Shown: positions 35,741-47,620 of the stretch, piece after piece
Numbering within the stretch: the first letter of the stretch is position 1
Layout of the letters: each line of letters starts with the position of its first letter
NCBI GenBank assembly: GCA_014825775.1
Contig: MVAQ01000001.1
Location: forward strand, 124,001 to 188,000
Direction of reading: 5' to 3'
DNA: 64,000 nucleotides
From: Krasilnikovozyma curviuscula
Taxonomy: Eukaryota > Basidiomycota > Tremellomycetes > Cystofilobasidiales > Mrakiaceae
Translations under genes and position numbers: made by a program
Notes under the pieces: generated by a model
The model's input: the letters and a program-made list of their open reading frames with translations, nothing else
Database searches by the model: none
What the model was told of the DNA's origin: nothing

Positions 35741-38247
35741 ATGTCGGAGCAGCCAGAGGAAGCACTACACCCCGAGGACTCGAAGGATGACATCCAGACG
35801 GTCTTCAACCCTTCAACATGTGCTCAAAAAGGCTTTTGTGAAGTAGAGGACAAGCATACAACTTTGGCTCATCGAATTTATTTCGAAGTTCATGGGAATG
35901 GTGACGAGAAGGTAGTCCTGATTATGGGTAAGAAGATGAACCGCTCTATGACTGACTCTCTTCATGTTCTAACCTATATCTGATTGCTTTCCTCTACTTC
36001 TTACAGGCCTGAAGAACACTTCAAACTCGTAAGTGAGCACCCATTTTGTAGTATTCACTCCGCCACCCACTGATAGCTCTGATACAGGTGGTTGAAGCAG
36101 GTTGAAGCTCTTGGAGCGTTGAATTCGGGATACCAGCTTGTTGTGTTTGATAATCGTGGGTCAGGACACAGCGATACCCCGAAAGGTCCAGTGAGTTTGC
36201 TATCGAACTCCTATCTGTTTACTGCGGTCACAAGAGAACCTAACATGTCTGTCTCTGCGTTGCTGCAGTATACAACTGGTAAATCATTCGTCTATGAGGA
36301 GACTTGTTGAAGTCTGATAGCTCATATCTGGCCTCTTGTTATCAGGTGGAATGGCTCGAGACACCATTGCTCTCCTAGACCACATCAAGTGGACCAAGGA
36401 GCGCCAACTGCATGTGGTGGGAATCAGCATGGGAGGGTGAGTTGCTGGTTATCAAGATTTGGCTGCCAGAAGAGTTTACTTATCAATTTTTTTTGCATTT
36501 GCAGAATGATTGCACTAAAGCTAGCGCACAAGATCCCATTTCGGCTCGCCAGCTTGACTCTTTGCGTGACTTCAGCAGGCCACGGGATCAGACGAAAGTT
36601 ACCTCGTAAGTACTTAAGATGGATGTCTTCATGAACTGCCTCTGCTCACGCTTTTGAAACGTCGAAAGCAATGAACGGCCTCGAAATAACGGCCAAAACA
36701 CTGTTCGAGGATGAGATGAAGCGTTACTTTTTTATGCTGTACCCTCAGGCTTGGCTAGAAGAAACAGACCCGGAGGATCCACAGGGAAGAACAAATCAAG
36801 AGACTAGGATGGAAGATCATCTCAAACGAGCGAACATGTCGCCTAATCAATCCGCATTGGGACACTTTAATCAGCTTGTTGCTACAACAACTCACCACGT
36901 CTCAACTGCAGCACTGGAGTACATCGATTCTCATGTTCCCAAGATTTGTATCCTAATGGGTCGCCTCGACACGCTGATACCGCCAGAAGCGTCGCTTAAT
37001 TTGAAGAGTAAGTTGGACAACACGACCTCCTTCCGGATCCCCCACCTAATTGTTTCTTTTCAGAGCACATGGCTGACGCCGAACTGGTAGAATGGGATTC
37101 TGCTGGTCACGCCATCCACTCTTTTGACCCTCATGCCTTCAATACTCTTCTCGAGAGAGTGTTTAAAGAAGGCAGAGAACGTGCTGGCGAACCCAAGCTG
37201 CGACGACACGACAGCTTGCTGGTCTATCCTCCAAGTGAACCAAAGAAGGAACCTTCAGTCACAGTCAGTATCTTTTTAATTTCCAGCTTGTCCCCGCTTC
37301 CGAGTCTGATGGCTCGGTTCTCCCTCATCAGATGGGCGAGAAAATACAAGACGCTGTAGGACCATGGGTGAATTGGATCGCGTCTCCTCCAGGCTCTAGA
37401 AAAGGCAGCGTGTCTAATTCTGATCCAGATCATACTGAGAAGGATAGAATTGCGAATGCGAGGCGTGCTGCGGCAAAATGGGCTGGAAGCTTCAGCTCCT
37501 CGTCTGCCGTGTCTGACGATCAAGACTCTTTCACCGCAGCAAGTTCTACCTCTGCAGCTCCAGCCGCTGCCGCTAATGGCGGGGTAACATTCTCGGTATG
37601 CGTATGTTCGCCTATGTACGGTCTAGATTGAAACTGACCATCTGTGCTCCATAGGATTCGCATCTAACTATCCCACCCCATCACCCTCACGCACCTCGTG
37701 TCAGGCTTACTGAGCTGGTTGACAAAATTATCACAGCTGGTAGTAGTAATAGAGACAGGTCACCGTCCAGCAACAACAACCATCGATCGAGATCACCCGG
37801 CCGAGTGCTCTCTCAAGAACCGATGCAACTGTCACCAATCGATGACGACCATTCTCAGCAAAACGATATTCCCAGTCCTAGGGGAGAGAAACACCATCCT
37901 GCCGTTTCATCTGAACCCTCTCGACCTCACCATTTCAAGGACATTGTCGAACGTCTGCTGCATTCGAAGATTCGAGATTCCAGTCCCGAAAATAGTCAGA
38001 TCCCAACTCAGCTTGCAACTGAAATCCCACTCGTAAGTTCATTTTTTACCGTGATGTTATTGAAGGACACTTGGGACTGAAGAAAACTGATCTTTTTCAA
38101 CAGCCCAAGTCTCCAAAACAAGGTTTCGTTGACATCGTCAATCACGTCGTCGGCCTTAACAGATCGAACTCAGATACGAAGGAGGTGGAACCCGACGAAG
38201 CGAATCGGCTGGAGGCTGAGAGAAGGGTTAAAAACCCACTCATCTAA
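35741..38247 (+). CDS. Alpha/beta hydrolase with long disordered C-terminal tail
   Basis: Predicted hydrolase; substrate unknown. Starts MSEQPEEALHPEDSKDDIQT. The core has DKHTTLAHRIYFEVHGNGDE and a strand VVLIMGLKNTSNSG, LVVFDNRGSGHSDTPKGP, the nucleophile elbow LHVVGISMGGMIALKLAHKI (Ser in GISMGG), the acid in CILMGRLDTLIPPEASL, and the His in VEWDSAGHAIHSFDPHAFN, so the Ser-Asp-His triad looks complete. After the catalytic His a tail of roughly 320 residues follows (GSVSNSDPDHTEKD; KWAGSFSSSSAVSDDQD; HHFKDIVERLLHSKIRDS), Ser-rich with a few short helical patches. About ten introns. The tail is unusual for a free-standing hydrolase and may anchor or regulate it. Confidence 0.85.
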
Positions 38248-38919
38248 TGAAGTATCTATCCCGCTCTTTTGTAAATATGTACGTTTAGCGCTTCCACAGG
38301 CTTGTATGGGAAGCTATCGCTTTTGTGTTTGTAGTGACGATGTTGGAAACCTAAATGCCATACTATCACTTGCGGCTGTGAGACACCTTGAGTGGAAGCG
38401 ACGGGCTCCTTATCAGCCCAAATAAGCTCGACCAAGAATCAGGAGCGCTTTTGACGGGCTCAAAATGTAGAACGAACAGGAATGAGAAAGACTGAAGACA
38501 AACTCTAGTATATGTGTAGCTATAGCAACATTAAGGGAGAAGAATATGAGAGTACGGGTATCAAGACAAAAAGAAGATGCCAGCAGTCGGGGTGTGGGTT
38601 TGACAGAATTAAGGTGGGAAAGCGTCGTATTCGATACAGAAAAAGGTTTCACAAGTGTGAGAATTAGCAATATTGAACAAGCAAGCAAAATTAGAAAAAA
38701 AATGTTGTTGGAAGAGAAGAAATGTGATTAAAATCGAAGAGAGGAAGAGGAGCGTGGTAATGCCAGTGAAATATCTGTTAGTTATCGGTGACGATATGAA
38801 AGGAGTGCGGGAACAATGAAGACGAATGTTGTTGGATTAATGGTTGACGGCTTGTTGATGGGCATATCGCATTGTGTAGTGCGAAGATGCGTTAAAATTC
38901 GGTCAGTGGTTGGTAAAGC
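38248..38919. other. Convergent 3' interval, about 670 nt, no gene seen
   Basis: Holds the 3' ends of the hydrolase (left) and the GATA factor (right). Chance frames on both strands show no motifs. No hairpin of note was identified by eye. Confidence 0.4.
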
Positions 38920-41015
38920 CTAAGCCGTCTCACTGAGATGGGACTTTCTCAACGGAGCAGGAGGATGATGATCAGGACCAAATGAAGCCCTGAGTGGGCT
39001 CGACGCTCTCGGCTGAGTGTTTGACGACGGCGAGAGCAGCGCACCCGTAGCGATGTTGGACAATACTGGCGTTGGGTGATGGATCCCGCTACCACTGCTG
39101 CTACCACTACTCCCCACAGGCACGGCATTGGTAAGCTTGGGCGAGATTTTCTCGTACGACGGTCTTCGAGCGGCTCCACCGTCGGGTGGTGAGACCGGTG
39201 GTGACGACGTAGAAGTTGTAGTTGACGATTCCATGATGATGCCTTCCATCTTCTGGCCTCTCATATCGTTCGATCGCCTCCTCTTTGCACTGCTTCCCTC
39301 TTCATAGTCGCTCTCTGCCGCAGCGTCGAGCAGGATGCTCAGGTCAGAAGGAGAGCGCTGAAGGTTTGGTCGTGGGATGGACATGGAGGCTCGAGGTGAC
39401 AGGTGGTGATCGCTGATGCTGCCACCTGGTGAGGTTCGTGGCAGCGTTGAGGAAGTGTTCTGAGGTGGGGTAATGAGACCAGGAGGATGAGGAGCGGCGG
39501 TGGTATCTTCTGACTTGGATGCTGTCCCTGCAGCCGCGTAGATGTTCATGTCTCCAATATCATCCGCCAGTCCAGCGACGACTTTGCTCTTCCCACCCGC
39601 GGGAGTTGAGGTTGTTCCCGAGTCAGACGCTACAGGAGGACTCGAAGGCAAGCGACTGCTGATCAAGGGAGCATCGACATCCCATCTCCTGCGCTTCCCG
39701 TTTGAGTTGGTCTCAACATCCGAGAAGTCACCTCCCGTTGCGCTGAAGTTGTCGTCTGCGCGCTCGCTGGCAGGAGAGAAGTTGGAGAAGGTCGCGTCTG
39801 AAGGCGAGCGATATTGCTGGAGCGACGGGCTCGCGTTTTGGGACAACGCCATGTTGTGTGGGGCCGAGTTGGTGCGAAGCATCGATAGGCCGCCGTACCC
39901 AAACTTGGGGGCCGCACCGAGCTTGTTCCAGAACTCGAGGCGGATGGACGTTTCGGGAATGTTGTTTGATGTGAAGGGCCCCCGAAGGTACGAGTCGGAC
40001 GCGGCGTCCCTCTCTGCGAGAGCACGGGCAAAGTTGGCGCTCCTCAGCATAGCAATATCAGACTTGGTAGCTTCCTCCTGTGCCGTCGAGTCGGAGAAGA
40101 TGTCGAGCGAGGTTGATTTGGGTCGACGTTTGACAGGTGGAGCTGATCGAGGACGGGGTTCCTGTCGAGGGAGACGAGCTCGTGGGTGGGAACGCGGATA
40201 GACACCGGAATCTGACATCGGGTCTTCAGTTGATTGGCGCACTTTGTCCTGCGGACGCTTCAGGGCTCGAGACACGCGTGGTGGAGATGGAGTACGCGTT
40301 CCACGAGCAGAGAGGGAAGAATCCTGTGATAATCACAATCCAAGGTTGATTAGTTAGAGCTGGCCTACCAAGTACGTGAACAGTGGGAGACATACATCAG
40401 AATTGGATGAAGCTTCATCATCACCTGATTCTCCAGCTTCCTTCTTGACAATCCTCTTTCTCGGCGGATTAGGCGCCTGTTTTTTGGCTGCTTTTCCCGT
40501 ACCAGCTGGACGGTTCTGTTGATGTGTTTGGAAGTAGAGACCACAGGCGTTACTGTTTAATTATTGACAGAAAGAGGGTCAAAGAGGAAGGACGCGCAGG
40601 AAGAAGCGTCCAGGTGAGGGGTTCGAGTCAGCTTAGACCTAAATCGGTGCACAGGTTCGGATCGAAGACGTACCAGAGACGAGCCCTGTCTTTACCTGTT
40701 CTCCAGAGTGATGTTTGAGTCTAAAAGGAGCAAAGCCAAGAAAGGATGGAAGAATCAGAACGTCGTTCGAACGCCTTCCGCGCTGAGCCCATCTCGAAAT
40801 GGCAGATGGTTCTTCCAACTGTCACAACGTACCTCATTGACACCACAGTTCTACATCATTCCAAAAGGGAATTGTGATATCAGTTAAAAGAATGTTTCTC
40901 TCCTGATGGATCCGTACTGCGACGGATCTTCTCCTGTAGGAGGGAGAAGCAAGAGGGGAGTGGGACCACTCACTGTGCAGATTCCGACTGCTAACTTTCT
41001 CTTGGGCTGAGGCAT
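38920..41015 (-). CDS. GATA-type zinc-finger transcription factor, N-terminal finger (copy 1)
   Basis: Start MPQPKRKLAVGICT (41015) splices to an 18-nt micro-exon NCGVNE (40833-40850), then TQTSLWRTGKDRARL (40674-40720), then (40552 down) NACGLYFQTHQQNRPAGTGK. The joined finger is CTNC-x19-CNAC, a GATA finger at the very N-terminus. It is followed by a basic AKKQAPNPPRKRIVKKE stretch that fits DNA or nuclear binding. The remaining ~450 residues are Ser/Pro-rich and disordered (RALKRPQDKVRQSTEDPMSD; RRPKSTSLDIFSDST; KRRRWDVDAPLISSRLPSSP), ending PLRKSHLSETA. A fungal GATA regulator; target genes are unknown. It is clearly paralogous to the plus-strand factor at 45461. Confidence 0.92.
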
Positions 41016-42582
41016 GGCTGAAAGGAAGCACTACCTTATGGGTAGTTCACAATACGGATGTGGGATTGGATGGATCTGGATGGTATTGAGATTGGTGTGG
41101 ATTGGCTGTGTGGAGAGAGGAGAGTTTGCGTCTGGATCCCGCTTCGCACGAAAACTTTTTGTCCAGCGCGAGATTGGACGGCGTTGTAGATGGTCGAATC
41201 AGTCAAGTACTGTAGTCTAGATTTCGATGTCACTCGGACTAAGAGGAAGACTTGGAGATCTGCTACAGGGCCTGGGGTTTGACCTGGAGAAATTAGGAGG
41301 GGATGGTGGTCGATTGAGAACGAAAGGAACGCTGACTGGATCTCTTTGTACTCGAAAGCGGATGGGGAGGCCAATCTAGTAGAGATCGAGCTGGGAAAAT
41401 GGATTCCTGTATACGTGATGTGGTGGTGTAAGTCTGTATCTGCTGGGTGAGGCGGTGATGTCAGCTGGATCGAAAGATTCAACCTTGGATGGACGTGGGA
41501 GTTGGGAGGATCTCTCCAGGACCGAAACTGCCTGCGACTTCCATTTTCGGTTCCAATTTCTCAGGTCAAGCTGTAAAACCCACAGGGAAAGCTGGGATAG
41601 ATAGAATATATTTTTCTGAGTGCAGATATATATTCAAATGGGATGTGATGATAGACAGATCTTGCAAAAAATTGAGGTTTGTCGTTCCAGCTCAACCAGA
41701 TTTGAAATCGCCCTCTCATCTGAGAAAGGCAGAAAGATCTGGTATAAGTTAGCAGGTTGGAGAGAGGTTTACAAGATAGAGGTATCTCATATGAGAAAAG
41801 ATACCTGTGAGAAATGAAAAGGTTCACTGAAAGCCTTTTGCAACGTCTGGCTGGTGATCATCTCACCCTCAGGAGGCACCGCGATGTCGGCGATAAGAAT
41901 GGAGAATGGGATTCCATCTTCAATCCGAGACGGAACAATTGCCGCTACGTTACAGGAGAAAAGTAGGATACTATCTGCTTGTAATTTTGGCCTGCGGGAT
42001 ACTCCAGGTACGGCAGAGGGGTGTCGTCTCGCATCGCAAAATCCCACGTTCCAAGGGCGGCTGGGGGGATAGAGGCTTGGATGGGAATCCAGTCTTTTGC
42101 TGAACCCGGTAAGAAAGCTTAGCCGGAACATGAAATACAAAGTTCAAACTGTAACAAAGTCTAAGGCCAGGTGTCTCTCTCCGTTTGACAGCGGGACACC
42201 ATCTCCAACCTAGCGGCTCGTTTGTCCGCAGCTCGAACTTTTCGATTTCCATGTAATTTTTCTGGGAGCTCCTCTCAGCTCCCCTGACTACTCTGTCTAT
42301 CCTGACAACCCCTGGTTCTACTTACCAGATCTTATTCCGCTTTCCTATCAAGCTGCCGTCAGCGCTAGAAAGGGTTAAAGTGTTAAAACGAATTGAGACG
42401 ACACTGATGTTCTGAATCATTCGAGAAAGCTACAGAGGGTTGGTTGATTGGACAGGGCTGGATTATACCCGAATAGTCTCACTGTCACCTTGGTTGTTTG
42501 TATGTCGTGAAGGTTACCCGCCAGTAGCGCTGAGAAAAATAATCAGCTTATCAGCCGCCAGACAGCCACACCCTTCGCAAAA
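41016..42582. promoter_or_regulatory. Long divergent interval GATA factor 1 / flavin monooxygenase
   Basis: 1.57 kb, the largest divergent gap in the window. A long minus-strand frame at about 41036-41482 reads low-complexity Ser/His text and looks like leader sequence rather than a gene. Several GATA/TATC motifs occur (41599-41604, 41649-41654, 41774-41779, 41891-41896, 42343-42348, 42547-42552), about the number expected by chance. Probably a long promoter and 5' leader of the GATA gene. Confidence 0.4.
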
Positions 42583-44550
42583 ATGACAGTGTCACCACCA
42601 GCGATCCTTCCAGCGCTGGAGAAGGTCGCAATAATCGGGGCAGGAGGAGCATCAGGTCTCGTCCAGCTCAAGCAGCTGCTCGACAGAGGCTTCAAGCCTG
42701 AGCAGATTGTTGGCTTTGAAGGTCGACACACTGTCGGAGGACAATGGTCAGTGTACCTTGCCAACCCCCATTACTCAGAGAGAACTGACCGTTTCTCGTA
42801 TAGGATTTACGATAAAGACCCTGGTCAAGCTATCGTCGATTACAGGCCAAACGGACAGGGCGTCGTGAGGACCAAAGAAGAAAAGGAAGGGCTCGCAAAG
42901 ATTCCACCGACAGGTAAACGGCAACGCTCTTTAATGATAGATGCTTTAAAAGACTGAACTGTTTACACTTTCAGCTATGTACGAAAAGATGAGGACCAAT
43001 CTGCCTAAAGACGTGTACGTTTTCTCTCTTCTCTTGAAAGGCCGTGTCGGTCGGTCATAACCTGATGAGACGCTAAACCTCTCAAACCATCGCCCTTTCA
43101 TTATTCTAGCATGGCGTTCAGAGGTTTTCCATTTCCTGAAGAAGTGTCGGACTTCCCGAAGCATCAAGAGGTCCAGGCCTACTTGAATGCATACGCAACA
43201 TCGTTCGAGTAAGTTCACACCCCTTCGTCCGCCTCAAATCTTTCACCACCTATCCTAATACTGAGCTGTATACAATCTAGCTTGAAGTCCTTAATCCGGT
43301 TCAACACGGTCGTCACTCGTGTCCACAAACCCACGCCGTCGTCGAAATGGACCGTCAAGTCCACCTCGTCCTTGACCGGAGAGACGCATGCCGACGAGTT
43401 CACGCACGTTGTCACTTGCAACGGCCACTACAGTGACCCATGGCTGCCGACGCTTCCCGGCCTGTGGGCGTGGAAGGGTGAGGTGCTTCATTCGCGGTGG
43501 TGGAGGAACCCGAGCGCTTATAAGGGCAAGAAGGTGCTGGTGATTGGCAGTCGAGCATCCGTGAGTTATATTTTCACTCATTTCTTTTCTTCTACAATCC
43601 TTTTGGGAGAGCCGTGGTAGCTGACGCACAAAGAAACAAACGTAGGGCTCAGACGTCGCGAGGGAACTAGCGTATCTCAACATATCAGACCCAACTGGAC
43701 CACAGACGACCATCTTTCAAGCTGCGCGTGCGAGCGACAAGCCGATGTACCCCGAAGGCCTCGAGTGGACTAAGGAGATCACCCAGGTCGCTGAGTGTGT
43801 TGGCGCATGTGCGCCGACAGATGGCGCCGTCAATGGGAAACTGCTTCTAAAAGATGGGAAGGAACTCACGGACGTCGACGTTGTCGTTCTCTGCACTGGG
43901 TAAGTTAACTTTTCGTTCGATGCATCTGACCAACTGTTCTATCTAACCATACTCACCTTCGCAGATATTTGTTCACCTACCCTTTCTTCCACACGACGGA
44001 CCAGCCCTTCTCCCAGCACCCTGTGACACAGCACTCGCCTCCATCACCACCGGTCCACCCGTCTCCTCCACCAGAGGTGGTGGACGAGTCTATCCCCAGC
44101 CCAGGGTCGCACGTGGTCCTCAACTTGGACCCGTCCCAGATCTTCTACTCGCCCGACCCGACGCTGGCGTTCATAGGGCTCGCTATCCAGGTCGCACCGT
44201 TTGTGCTGTGCGAGGTTCAGGCGAGGGCGATTGCATTCTTCTGGGACAAAGGGGAGGTGCCTGAGCTACCGGCGCTCGAGCAAAGCAGCGATAAAGCTGC
44301 GAACCCGCATTATATTGGGTATCCCGTGCGTCAACATTTTTTTTGCTGTCTCTCGTAGACGGAGTTTGTTTCAAATCTGATCGCTTTCTGTGTGGGTTTC
44401 ATTCAGGCTGAAGCCAACAACGCCGATTCCCTGCTTCGTTCTATCGGCGAAGGTGTAGAAGGTGGGAAAGGATGGGGGCCGACGACAGAGATATGGAAGA
44501 CCAGACGGGTCGACGCACCACGACTGAGGCGAGAGTATCTTGGATACTAG
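42583..44550 (+). CDS. Flavin-containing monooxygenase family protein
   Basis: Class B flavoprotein monooxygenase fold (FMO / Baeyer-Villiger type), using FAD and NADPH; substrate unknown. FAD motif: KVAIIGAGGASGLVQLKQLL. FMO signature-like block WKGEVLHSRWW resembles FxGxxxHxxx(Y/F) but with Trp at both aromatic ends. Second nucleotide-binding motif: KKVLVIGSRASGSDVARELA. A late VVVLCTGYLFTYPFF is the C-terminal TGY motif. The middle has MAFRGFPFPEEVSDFPKHQE, VQAYLNAYATSFDLKSLI, and the protein ends RVDAPRLRREYLGY. Pro-rich insert (SPPSPPVHPSPPPEV) after TGY. Five introns. It lies between two GATA factors. Confidence 0.92.
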
Positions 44551-45460
44551 AGTTCGTGTATAGAGAGCGCATTTGACCAACGCCTCAACGGAGAACAGCC
44601 GAACTGTTCAAGTGCCATTGCGAGTCGTGTTGAATCTGCGCATCTCACAGTGTTTCTTGTACTCAACTTGTTTCAAATGTTATGTGTTTGAGAAACGCGT
44701 CTATGTATACGTTCGTTTTGCTTTCACACCAATTTGCTCCAAGATGCGCAGAAAATCGGCAACCGCGCATCGGTGGTGCCGCGAATTGTAACGTCGCCCT
44801 CAATTCTCCTGTCCTCCCAAATGAGTCCCCAGCCAACTCTCAAAATCCAGCTCGATATTGAAGCGAACAGTTGAGTGCTGTGAACATCGTGCTGAGGAAA
44901 GGTGTTGGAAGGAGGGGGGAAAGTAATCTTGGAGCGGATATAGTTCAAGGGTATTCAGCAAGATCGACTGAGACTAGGTTCAGCTGGCGCAAGAACCGGC
45001 GATGAAGAGGACAGCGCAACAAACGCAGTTCCTTTTTCTTTCGTACATCTTCCCTTCTTTCACTCATTAATGACTGGGAGGGCACTAGGGTTGCGATCTG
45101 GTTGGGGTCGACCAGGGTCGAGATAGCGATGCTTACCCCGTGGGGTGCTGAGACTGGCGCTGAATCTGCCCTTCGAACCCAAAAAGCGCATATAAGTGAA
45201 TTGGAAGCGGCATATATAGGCTACAGTACACTCTGCCGCTCTTTCCTCTAGATAAACTCTTACTGAGTTTGAGAATCTGCGCACTGAACAGACGAAGAAA
45301 AAGAAAAAAAATCAATTCACAGCCAGCGCCCTCTTGTGCCTGAGACCGTCGAGAAGCGTTAGCCCAGTCCTTTGCCTCAGCAGTCAACCAACCATCACTT
45401 TTTCCTCCCCTCCCACCCTCCAAGTGTTCCTCCTGTTCTCCCCTGTTCTTCTGTTCGACA
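44551..45460. other. Interval between FMO gene and GATA factor 2
   Basis: About 900 nt with no supported gene. TATA-like 'catatataggc' at 45210-45220 and a C/T-rich run at 45402-45425 just before the GATA gene suggest its core promoter. Short frames on both strands show no motif. Confidence 0.4.
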
Positions 45461-47620
45461 ATGCCCACAGCCAGGAGAAAGCTTGCTGTCGGGTTGTGTT
45501 CTCACTGTGGGTGTAACGAGGTACGTTTGAACGTTTGTCCGTCATCCTTCCCTCGAGAGGAAGAGCCGAACATTCCAAAAATTCGTTAAATGGCTGCTCG
45601 TTGCCCTATTGAATATCCCTTCTAATAACTTTCATTCTGTACTCTTCATCTTTACTATCGTCCTTCTGTCTGTTCCCAATTGTGGAAAAAAAAAACACCC
45701 TTTCCGTTGGTTGAAACAGACGCAGACGTCGCTATGGAGGACTGGTCTCAACAAAGGTACATAAGACTAGCCCCCTTTTCTGTGATTATCTTATTCTTTG
45801 ACTAATGTTCTCTATGGTAAAACCATTTGCTAGAGCGACTTTGCAACGCCTGTGGTACGTTCCTTTGCTGCTGCTGCTAAAGCAGCGCCTTTCGTCGCCT
45901 CAAAAGGAGGCAATAGCAGCTTGCTCCCCTATTTTTGCTGAGAGAACCGTTTACTGATTGAATGACCATACCTGTTGTACTTCTCCAGGTCTCTTTGTCC
46001 AAACGCACGGCCGTATGAGACCAATAACACACTTCCTAGGGAAGAATAGAGACAAAGAGGCTAAAAAGGATGAGGTACGCTCCATTGACTTTTTTCTTGG
46101 TATTCCTCCCAACGTGTATTTCAGCAGAACACCCCACTGATTTGTTTTACTCTTTTATCTGTCTTCTTTTTACCTTCGTGTTTTGTCCTGCTTCGCAGCA
46201 CGACGACTCAACCACTACATCGAGAGGCAGGCCTTCAAAACCGGACAACACCTACCGACCACGAAAATACTCAGTATCGTCGTCGACTTCGTCAATGATT
46301 GACCAGGTGGAATCTGCGAACTCGTCACGATCAACCTCCTCGTCCACCGTGTCTTCCCATTCACCACAGACACCCGCTTTCCCAGCCGGAGAATTCCCTT
46401 CTCCTATTCTCATTGGCGCCATGACGGACGACTCACCCCCACCACTCTCTGCTTCCTTGGGAACTCTCGACGAGGACGACGATGATGACTTTGTCATTGT
46501 ACCTCACGGCGCTGGTCACCGCAAACGTCACTCCGTCTCTGGTCTCCCAGCGTCGTATATGACGAGCTCGAGCTTGCTCATGGGCCACCACGGCACCCTC
46601 GGTAACGAAATTCCGAAGCAGAAACGGGCTCGATTCGTCAAGAATACCTACACCGACCCATCCGACTTTGAGATGCTGCACCACTCGTCTATCGCCTCAA
46701 TTCCAATCTCGATCCCAGGCGCGACGTATTCCGACGAAGAAGGAAACCCTGCTATCAGCCTTCCCTGCTCCAGATGTGCAGATATCTTGCCATTCCGTGC
46801 TGGTTCCCTTCCTGTTGATCAAGAACCAGTGTGTGGCCGTTGTTGCTCCAGCACCGTCACCGCCAAGGGTGCCTCCCACGCCCTGCCCATAAACACCAAA
46901 TCTTCTCGCACCTCCAACAATGGGAGACCCATTGTTGGCATGGCCCATAGTCTCGGTAACGGTAGAAAATCCAACTACGGCTTCGGCACCGGCCACCAAA
47001 AGACGAAGTACCAGGTTCGAAATGAAGGCGTGTGGTCGTTGGAGGAGGAATTCTCTTGTTTGGAGACAGCCTACAGCTCACAGGGGCGTGACAGAGAAGC
47101 TCAAAGTGATGATTCCCCTGCTCCTTTACCAGGCTGGGGAGGTCCTTTCTTCAGTGAGTGTTCGTGAACGTGCAGGTGGCGGCAGAGAGCGGCAACTGAC
47201 GCTAGCTCCGATTATCTGCAAAACTCAATAGGAAACATGCCTGTCCCAACAAAGGAAACCTTTCATTCACCACCACCACCTGCACAAACCCCACCAGTTG
47301 TGCCCACGTCCACTGTAGCATCCATCCCTTCTGCTGGTTCTGCCACTGCCAGATCCGCCGCCTCGCCTCTCTTGCCTTCCTCCGCTATCCCTATCTCGAC
47401 CAATAATGCCAACACGAGCTCTTTCGGGTTCAGTAGTGCTGCTGCCATGGTGCCCAGTGCAGCTCACGTCATGCGTCTCGCCCAGGCCCAGCACAGGCTC
47501 ATGAACTCCCAACCGAGGTTGAGCCTGGCAGACGCCTTCCCACCATCCCCAAGCTCGTTCTTTGCTACCCTACCTGCAGCTCCGTCCTCGCCTGCCGCCG
47601 TCAACGTCTCTCAAGGATGA
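45461..47620 (+). CDS. GATA-type zinc-finger transcription factor, N-terminal finger (copy 2)
   Basis: Start MPTARRKLAVGLCSHCGCNE (45461-45520) joins TQTSLWRTGLNK (45720-45756), then a 21-nt micro-exon (45834-45854) that supplies ERLCNAC, then GLFVQTHGRMRPITHFLGKN from 45989. The finger is CSHC-x19-CNAC at the N-terminus, followed by RDKEAKKDE. The long remainder is Ser-rich and disordered (TYRPRKYSVSSSTSSMIDQ; LGTLDEDDDDDFVIVPHGAG; acidic stretch). A second Cys pattern, SLPCSRCADILPFRAG then EPVCGRCCSS, could be another zinc knuckle. The end reads RLAQAQHRLMNSQPRLSLAD AFPPSPSSFFATLPA...VNVSQG. Paralogue of the factor at 41015; gene function otherwise unknown. Confidence 0.92.

Noticed and set aside
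39542..40201. Long plus-strand frame inside GATA factor 1
   Set aside because: It is a shadow of the Ser/Pro-rich minus-strand coding sequence.
41036..41482. 148-codon minus-strand frame near the GATA factor
   Set aside because: Ser/His-rich low-complexity text without domain, in the 5' leader zone of the GATA gene, so treated as untranslated.
41016..42582. Cluster of GATA (HGATAR) sites suggesting auto-regulation of the GATA factor
   Set aside because: About six sites were found in 1.57 kb on both strands, close to the four to five expected by chance, so no enrichment can be claimed.
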